Shown here one piece after another: positions 6,340 through 10,174 of a stretch of 10,174 nt of DNA. The translations under genes were made by a program, and so were the position numbers. The stretch's first letter is position 1. Every line of letters starts with the position of its first letter. Under the pieces are notes generated by a model. The model saw only the letters and a list, made by a program, of their open reading frames with translations. It did not search any database and was not told where the DNA came from. The stretch is taken from positions 1-10,174 of the forward strand of contig CBHWED010000115.1 of NCBI GenBank assembly GCA_966112795.1. The letters are read 5' to 3'. The DNA comes from Croceibacterium_A sp966112795 (GTDB lineage Bacteria > Pseudomonadota > Alphaproteobacteria > Sphingomonadales > Sphingomonadaceae).

Positions 6340-6352
6340 AGCGCTACCATGG
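6340..6352 (-). promoter_or_regulatory. AGCGCTACCATGG motif upstream of receptor copy 3
   Basis: AGCGCTA (6340-6346) directly adjoins CCATGG (6347-6352), 34-46 bases upstream of the copy 3 start. The same words, four bases further apart, occur at the equivalent place before copy 2. Copy 1 lacks them. Function is unproven. Confidence 0.25.
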
Positions 6353-6394
6353 AGTGGTTAGCGACCTGTTAAGTTCGAATCTAAGCCATAGGGA

Positions 6395-6440
6395 TTTTTT
6401 CGAAAAAGGCCCCGCCGAGCCGGCTGTTGTTCTTGCCGGC
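6395..6440 (-). terminator. Possible terminator of the LigF-like GST gene
   Basis: On the - strand, six bases past the GST stop codon, a six-pair stem GCCGGC/GCCGGC (6435-6440 with 6419-6424, loop of ten) is followed 11 bases later by TTTTT (6403-6407). That T-run is half of the perfect palindrome TTTTTCGAAAAA (6396-6407). The gap between stem and T-run is longer than in a classical intrinsic terminator. The rest of the 6307-6445 gap holds the upstream region of receptor copy 3, and I see no gene in it. Confidence 0.3.
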
Positions 6441-6445
6441 AGGCG

Positions 6446-7201
6446 TCAGTCCGCCTTGGGCGGTCCGAGTTGCTCCTTCGGCACGCTGGCGAACATCGCC
6501 TGCACGCGAGGCCGCGCGTTGATCTGCTCGATCCAGCGCACGAGGTGCGGAGTGTCTTCCTTGTTGACGAGCTCGGCGAAGCCGAACTGCATCCCGTTGG
6601 CGATCGCGAAATTGCAGATGTCGGCCAAAGAATAGATTCCGCCTGCGAGCCATTCATTACTTGCGAGATGGTCGTCGAGCCGGCGTACCGAGACGGCGAT
6701 CTTGCGCATCTCCTCGTCGAGCAGGTCCTGCGGGAATCCCTCGCGCGCGCGGCGCCATTTCACCTGCTGCTCGGGGATCGGGATCTTCTTGAGGTGGGCC
6801 TCGAACTCTTCGTCGGACAGCGCCTTGGCCATGTGGCTGACCCCGCGATGCCAGCCGATCGTCGACACGCACCAGCAGAAGTACTCGTCGACCCACTTGG
6901 TCCACACGCGCATCTGCGCCCGGTCGTACGGGTCTTCCGGCCGCAGGCTGACCGCGGTCGGGTGCGCGTCCTCGAGATACTCGCAGATCACCGTGCTCTC
7001 GGTGACGATCCGCCCCCGGTCCTCGAGCGCCGGGACCTGCCCGCGCGGGTTGATCGCCTTGAACCAGTCGCTGTGGTGCTCGAACTTGCCCGGGTCGAGC
7101 CGGCGCACGGTGAATTCGCGATCGAGCTCGAACTTCTCGAACAGCGTGAGCATCGGCTTCAGCGAATTGGCCATCGGGCCGAAGCTGTAGAGGGTCAGCA
7201 T
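6446..7201 (-). CDS. Glutathione S-transferase, LigF beta-etherase-like
   Basis: This 251-residue GST has an N-terminal thioredoxin-like domain and a C-terminal helical domain. It has YSFGPMANSLKP at 5-16, where GSH-activating residues lie, NPRGQVPAL at 51-59 with the conserved cis-proline after Val56, and TESTVICEYLED at 67-78 with the glutamate-serine pair that holds the glutathione gamma-glutamyl group. It resembles LigF of Sphingobium SYK-6 from memory: WTKWVDEYFCWCVSTIGW (100-117), PIPEQQxKWRRAR (141-153) and SLADICNFAIANG (191-203) match nearly word for word. LigF uses glutathione to cleave beta-aryl ether bonds of lignin-derived dimers in the cytoplasm. Other lig genes (dehydrogenases LigD/L, LigE, LigG) are absent here, so the substrate may differ. 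The ATG at 7201 follows GGGAGAG about eight bases upstream. It lies 59 bases after a methyltransferase gene on the same strand. Confidence 0.92.
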   Translation of the reverse strand: MLTLYSFGPMANSLKPMLTLFEKFELDREFTVRRLDPGKFEHHSDWFKAINPRGQVPALEDRGRIVTESTVICEYLEDAHPTAVSLRPEDPYDRAQMRVWTKWVDEYFCWCVSTIGWHRGVSHMAKALSDEEFEAHLKKIPIPEQQVKWRRAREGFPQDLLDEEMRKIAVSVRRLDDHLASNEWLAGGIYSLADICNFAIANGMQFGFAELVNKEDTPHLVRWIEQINARPRVQAMFASVPKEQLGPPKAD

Positions 7202-7260
7202 CCTTGGTCTCTCCCACAGGTTTTGGCGGGGCTTAGCGGCCCTGCGCGGGGAGGCAAGGG

Positions 7261-8166
7261 TCAGTCCGGGCGGCGCGCCGCAAGGTAGAGCCAGTCGCCC
7301 ATGCCGAGCCACGGGGCGACCGCGGCGACCGGCGCGAACAGCGCGGCATAGGCGAGCAGCTTGGGGCTCGCCCGCCAGCTTTTCGGCGTGCCGAAGCTGT
7401 AGCCGAGCTGGATCCGCGTCTGGTCGACGCGCGTGACCTCGTAGCCGGCCCGCTCGGTCATCTCGGACAGCGTGCGGTCGGAGAACTGGTAGAGGTGATG
7501 GGGCGGCTCCGGGTGCGGCCAGTAGTCGAGCCGCTTGGCGAGCGCGTACGACAGCCGCGGAAACAGCCCGTCGATGTTCGGCGTCGACTGCAGCAGCAGC
7601 CCGCCCGGCTTGAGCAGCCGGCGGATCGCGACGAGCTCGGCGAACGGATCGGGCAAGTGCTCGATCACGTCGAACAGCGTGATCACGTCGAAGCTGCCTT
7701 CGGCATACCCCGCCTCGCGCCAGTCGCCGGCATGGACTTCGAGCCCGAAATGGCTGCGCGCGAACGCGGCGGTATCGGCCGAAAGCTCCGCTCCATGGAC
7801 TTCGAAACCGGCCGTACGCGCCTGGTCGAGGAAAAGCCCGCTCGAGCAGCCCACGTCGAGCAGCCGCAGCCCTTGCACCGCCCGCAGGCTCCGCCGCAGC
7901 ATGCGCACGTGCTGGCGCGCGATCTTGCGCATCGCGGCAAACCCCGGATCGGCCGGATCGAGCAGCGCGCCGTGATACGCGGCGGCCGCGCTGTAGAGCT
8001 GCGCGACCTCGTCCGCGCGCGGCGGGTTGGCGATGAACGCGAGCCCGCATCCGGCGCAGCGCACGAGCTCGAACCCGTTCTTTCGGAACAGCGGCACGTG
8101 CTCGATTCCGCCGCACAAGTTGCAGGCGAGCAGCGGTTCCGCAGCAATCGCAAGTTCGAGCCCCAT
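7261..8166 (-). CDS. Class I SAM-dependent methyltransferase with N-terminal zinc-ribbon-like motif
   Basis: This is a 301-residue protein. Residues 15-40 hold two CxxC pairs (CNLC at 15-18, CAGC at 37-40), the arrangement of a small zinc ribbon seen before many bacterial methyltransferase domains. The SAM-binding core has motif I LLDVGCSSG at 102-110, an acidic residue after strand 2 (GAELS, about 125-129), FDVITLFDVIEHLPDP at 159-174 (motif IV region) and KPGGLLLQSTPN at 186-197. EPPHHLYQFSDRTL (from 219) follows, as is common in the family. A mildly hydrophobic C-terminal stretch (about 270-296) could touch the membrane but is not a clear transmembrane helix. This family often modifies sugars or lipid-linked intermediates; the target is not determinable here. 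The ATG at 8166 is the first start after an in-frame TAG at 8176-8178, and its ribosome binding site is poor. It may be co-transcribed with the downstream GST gene. Confidence 0.9.
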   Translation of the reverse strand: MGLELAIAAEPLLACNLCGGIEHVPLFRKNGFELVRCAGCGLAFIANPPRADEVAQLYSAAAAYHGALLDPADPGFAAMRKIARQHVRMLRRSLRAVQGLRLLDVGCSSGLFLDQARTAGFEVHGAELSADTAAFARSHFGLEVHAGDWREAGYAEGSFDVITLFDVIEHLPDPFAELVAIRRLLKPGGLLLQSTPNIDGLFPRLSYALAKRLDYWPHPEPPHHLYQFSDRTLSEMTERAGYEVTRVDQTRIQLGYSFGTPKSWRASPKLLAYAALFAPVAAVAPWLGMGDWLYLAARRPD

Positions 8167-8202
8167 GGCCCGCGCCCTAGCGCGCCTGCGGGCAAGAACC
8201 CG

Positions 8203-8231
8203 TTAACGCGCCCGGCGCACCGTGGTACAAC
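8203..8231 (+). promoter_or_regulatory. Candidate sigma-70 promoter for the small exported protein gene
   Basis: TTAACG (8203-8208), a 17-base spacer and TACAAC (8226-8231) each match four of six consensus positions at ideal spacing. They lie about 20 bases before the ATG at 8253, in the divergent intergenic region. Transcription would start near 8238, just ahead of the AGGGAG ribosome binding site at 8241-8246, giving a short leader. Confidence 0.4.
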
Positions 8232-8252
8232 CCTGCGCGAAGGGAGAATTCG

Positions 8253-8591
8253 ATGCGCTTCGCCGCCCTGCTGACCGCCCTGACGCTCGCCACCGGCGCC
8301 GCCGCCGAGCCCCCGGCTCCGCTAGCCCCCGCCGTCGTGCCCCTCGCCCCCGCGCCCCTCGCCGCGCCCGAAGGCCGCGTCCCCTGCCGCGATACGATCC
8401 ATGAAGTGCGCGCCGCCCGTGGCCTGCCAGAGCTCGACCGCCAGCTCGCCACACCCGACGAGCCGCTGCTGATCGCCGCGGTCGACCACCGCATCGGCGG
8501 CTGCGCGGTCATGGTCATGCACGGCAACACCAGCGACATAAGACCGCTGCCCGCGCCCAAAGGTGATGCGCAGGTGCAGCGGATTCGCTAA
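8253..8591 (+). CDS. Small exported protein of unknown function (112 aa)
   Basis: The protein begins with a textbook Sec signal peptide: MRF, a hydrophobic core ALLTALTLATG, then AAA with probable cleavage after Ala18. A proline/alanine-rich linker (about 19-40) and a compact domain of about 70 residues follow. The domain contains two cysteines, Cys45 (VPCRDT) and Cys84 (GGCAVMV), which could form a disulfide in the periplasm, and the segment AAVDHRIGGCAVMVMHGNTS (75-94). I recognise no characterised family. The ATG at 8253 has AGGGAG six bases upstream and a plausible promoter before it. The next + strand gene starts ten bases after its stop, so the two are probably one operon. Confidence 0.8.
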   Translation: MRFAALLTALTLATGAAAEPPAPLAPAVVPLAPAPLAAPEGRVPCRDTIHEVRAARGLPELDRQLATPDEPLLIAAVDHRIGGCAVMVMHGNTSDIRPLPAPKGDAQVQRIR

Positions 8592-8601
8592 CGCGCGCCC
8601 C

Positions 8602-9258
8602 ATGACAGATCTTCCTCCGGGCGTTGCGCTCGACGACCCGCGCATCGTCCAGAGCGAGGCGCCCTACACGTTCTTCCTTCCCTTCGCCGTCGAGCTCGAC
8701 GCCGTCCGGCCAGGCGACCAGGTCAAGGCGATCTTCCGCGACCTCGACGGCGGCCGGCAGTATGACGCCGAGCGCATGTGGGTCACGGTCGAACACCGCG
8801 ACCGGGACGCGATCTGGGGAACCCTGGACAACCACCCGAGCGACCTCGACAAGCTCGCGTACGGCGATCGGGTGCGTATCCCGCTGTCGCACGTCATCGC
8901 CATCGAGTGGCACGAAGATCACCTTCCGCCGCCGCGGCCGCCAAGGCGCGACTACTGGGATCGGTGCCTGGTCGATTCCTGCGTCCTCGAGGGCCGCAGC
9001 CATGTCGACTACCTCTATCGCGAGGAACCCGACATGACCCGCGAGGGCGACCATTATCCCGACAGCGGCTGGCGCGTTCGCGGGACCGAGGAGGGCATCG
9101 AGATGGATGAGACTCTCGGCAAGCCGGTCGAATACGTCGCGCTCGGTGCGGTCCTCAACCGGGATGATCGCTGGGTCGCGCTGCTCGACGAGCCCGCCGG
9201 CAGCAAGTTCTGCTGGGACCCCGCGCTCGGCAACTACTGTCCGGTCGAAGACGACTAG
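8602..9258 (+). CDS. DUF2314-DUF2185 (Imm33-type immunity) double-domain protein
   Basis: This is a 218-residue, acidic, cytoplasmic-looking protein with no signal peptide. Residues about 22-104 match the DUF2314 pattern: VKAIFRDLDGG, then MWVTVEHRDRDAIWGTLDN (59-77), then GDRVRIPLSHVIAIEW (88-103). Residues about 120-205 match DUF2185, now grouped with Imm33 immunity proteins: DRCLVDSCVLEG, YLYREEPD (137-144), DSGWRVRGTEEG, and a C-terminal VLNRDDRWVALLDEPAGSKF. Both assignments are from motif memory. Imm33-type domains often neutralise polymorphic toxins, but no toxin is visible nearby. I chose ATG 8602: the upstream GTG at 8563 would overlap the previous gene and add a family-atypical arginine-rich tail. 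No ribosome binding site precedes 8602, so translation is probably coupled to the gene ending at 8591. The stop overlaps that of the facing gene. Confidence 0.85.
   Translation: MTDLPPGVALDDPRIVQSEAPYTFFLPFAVELDAVRPGDQVKAIFRDLDGGRQYDAERMWVTVEHRDRDAIWGTLDNHPSDLDKLAYGDRVRIPLSHVIAIEWHEDHLPPPRPPRRDYWDRCLVDSCVLEGRSHVDYLYREEPDMTREGDHYPDSGWRVRGTEEGIEMDETLGKPVEYVALGAVLNRDDRWVALLDEPAGSKFCWDPALGNYCPVEDD
9255..9258. other. Shared CTAG: overlapping stop codons of two convergent genes
   Basis: The + strand TAG at 9256-9258 and the - strand TAG (CTA at 9255-9257) overlap on the palindrome CTAG, so the two convergent genes share four bases. No room remains for an intrinsic terminator between them. Confidence 0.95.
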
Positions 9259-10174
9259 TAGAGCAGCAGCTCCGCGACTTCCTCGCGCCAGCCTGCTTCG
9301 TCCGGTCCGGCGATCGCCTCGAGGTCGCCCGCCTCGCACGCCGCGTCGTCGACCCATTCGCGCAAGGCCGGCCCGCCGTTGATCACGTCGATCGCGAGCC
9401 GGTCGAACTCGTACTCGTAGGGAAAGTCGCGCCAGAGCGCGTAGTCGGGATAGAGCCGCCGGATCGCCTTGAACGCCAGCGCCTGCAGCCGCCAAGGGCG
9501 GAACGCCACGTGGTCGTAGAACGGCCCCTCGGCGTGGACCATCAGAGCGTTGCACAGCTCACCGGCGTGCTTGTGGAAGGTCGGCGTGAACCAGCACTCG
9601 CGCAGCGCGCAACCACCGAGCCAGTCGGGTGCGAAGCGGCGCATTTCGGCCAGCACCGCGCCGGCATCGACATCGACATCCGGGGCGCCGAACAGCACCT
9701 CGAGCGGCCGGGTGGTCCCGCGCCCTTCGCTCACGGTGGCGCCTTCGATCATCACGGTCCCGGCATAAGCGCGCGCCATGTTGAGGCTCGCCGCGTTGGG
9801 GCTCGGGTTGATCCAGATCCGGCTCTCGGGCCAGCCGTACCCTGGCCCCGCCTCGGGCAGCCAGTCGTGCATCTCGATGACCCGGTAATCGACGTCGAGC
9901 CCGAAATGGCGCACGAACCAGTGCCCCATCTCACCCATCGTCAGCCCGTGGCGCATCGGCATCGGCCCCGCGCCGACGAAGCTCTCCTGTCCCGGCCGCA
10001 GCAAGGTCCCCTCGACCGGCCGCCCCGCAGGATTGGGCCGGTCGAGCACCCACACGCTCTTGCCGTGCCGGGCCGCTTCCTCAAGCAGGTAGAGCAGCGT
10101 GGTGCAGAAGGTGTAGATCCGGCAGCCGAGGTCCTGCAGGTCGAACAGGAACACGTCGGCCGCGCTCATCATCT
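9255..10174 (-). CDS. DUF1343 / NamZ-type exo-beta-N-acetylmuramidase, 5' end outside window
   Basis: The last 306 or so residues of a DUF1343 family protein are present. Characterised members (NamZ of Bacillus subtilis, glycoside hydrolase family 171) remove N-acetylmuramic acid from the non-reducing end of peptidoglycan fragments during wall recycling. Family landmarks seen: VFLFDLQDLGCRIYTF near the left edge of the protein, VLDRPNPAGRPVEG, GLTMGEMGHWF, YGWPESRIWINPSPN, TVMIEGATVSEGRGTTRP, FTPTFHKHAGELCNALMVH, and a C-terminal YEYEFDRLAIDVINGG. The frame is still open at the window edge. The ATG at 10172 is internal, because about 100 N-terminal residues typical of the family (including the first Rossmann-like strands) are missing. 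Whether it carries a signal peptide or lipobox is therefore unknown. It converges on the DUF2314 gene with a four-base overlap. Confidence 0.92.
   Translation of the reverse strand, partial: MMSAADVFLFDLQDLGCRIYTFCTTLLYLLEEAARHGKSVWVLDRPNPAGRPVEGTLLRPGQESFVGAGPMPMRHGLTMGEMGHWFVRHFGLDVDYRVIEMHDWLPEAGPGYGWPESRIWINPSPNAASLNMARAYAGTVMIEGATVSEGRGTTRPLEVLFGAPDVDVDAGAVLAEMRRFAPDWLGGCALRECWFTPTFHKHAGELCNALMVHAEGPFYDHVAFRPWRLQALAFKAIRRLYPDYALWRDFPYEYEFDRLAIDVINGGPALREWVDDAACEAGDLEAIAGPDEAGWREEVAELLLY

Noticed and set aside
6332..6354. TTGACG on the + strand at 6332-6337 as a promoter -35 box
   Set aside because: The -10 position 17 bases on reads TGGTTA, a poor match, and no + strand gene follows for nearly 2 kb.
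4855..6372. Open frame of 505 codons on the + strand opposite receptor copy 3
   Set aside because: Shadow of the receptor gene. A similar frame lies opposite copy 2 (3375-4790), as expected from shared codon bias, and neither shows a domain or ribosome binding site.
8563..8601. Earlier GTG start (8563) for the DUF2314 gene
   Set aside because: It would overlap the preceding gene, has AAAGG directly abutting the codon rather than spaced, and adds an Arg-rich segment unlike the family start.
10170..10172. ATG at 10172 as the start of the NamZ-like gene
   Set aside because: The frame is open to the window edge, and the DUF1343 N-terminal region would be missing, so this is an internal methionine.
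1..10174. tRNA, rRNA, CRISPR array, insertion sequence, prophage or integration site
   Set aside because: No cloverleaf-like segment, spaced repeat array, transposase motif or flanking terminal repeats were seen, and base composition looks even apart from short AT-rich intergenic patches.

Overview
The window looks like chromosomal DNA from a high-GC alphaproteobacterium, most likely a sphingomonad (order Sphingomonadales). The evidence is the ParE tail, a glutathione S-transferase that closely resembles the sphingomonad beta-etherase LigF, the strong GC bias at third codon positions, and the dense gene packing. I cannot name the genus. There are ten protein genes, two of them cut by the window edges. 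I see no tRNA, rRNA, CRISPR array or insertion sequence, and no gene-free stretch longer than about 140 bases.

Layout, left to right. (1) The 3' end of parE (topoisomerase IV subunit B) on the + strand meets, three bases after its stop, a small basic protein gene on the - strand. (2) That small gene lies downstream of a CrtF/acetylserotonin-type O-methyltransferase gene. Between them is a 15-bp hairpin that contains the small gene's ribosome binding site. (3) The centre of the window (1926-6306) is a tandem array of three - strand genes for soluble chemoreceptor-like (MCP) proteins of 465-468 residues. They have no membrane segments, an N-terminal coiled-coil signalling hairpin and a shared C-terminal globular domain. 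Copies 2 and 3 align without gaps over their whole length and keep six cysteines at identical positions. Copy 1 has drifted, including in the normally near-invariant signalling tip. (4) A LigF-like GST and a zinc-ribbon methyltransferase follow on the - strand and could be co-transcribed. (5) After a divergent intergenic region with a plausible sigma-70 promoter come two + strand genes: a small exported protein and a DUF2314-DUF2185(Imm33) double-domain protein. (6) The last gene, on the - strand, is a NamZ/DUF1343-type exo-muramidase cut by the right edge. Its stop codon overlaps that of the preceding + strand gene on a shared CTAG.

How the genes work together: the three receptor-like genes form one evident functional unit. 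They have no che, flagellar or kinase genes beside them here, so their signalling partner must be encoded elsewhere. The other genes are housekeeping or accessory functions (DNA topology, small-molecule methylation, aryl-ether or glutathione chemistry, peptidoglycan recycling) with no obvious shared pathway. The most promising lead is the cysteine-rich soluble receptor trio.
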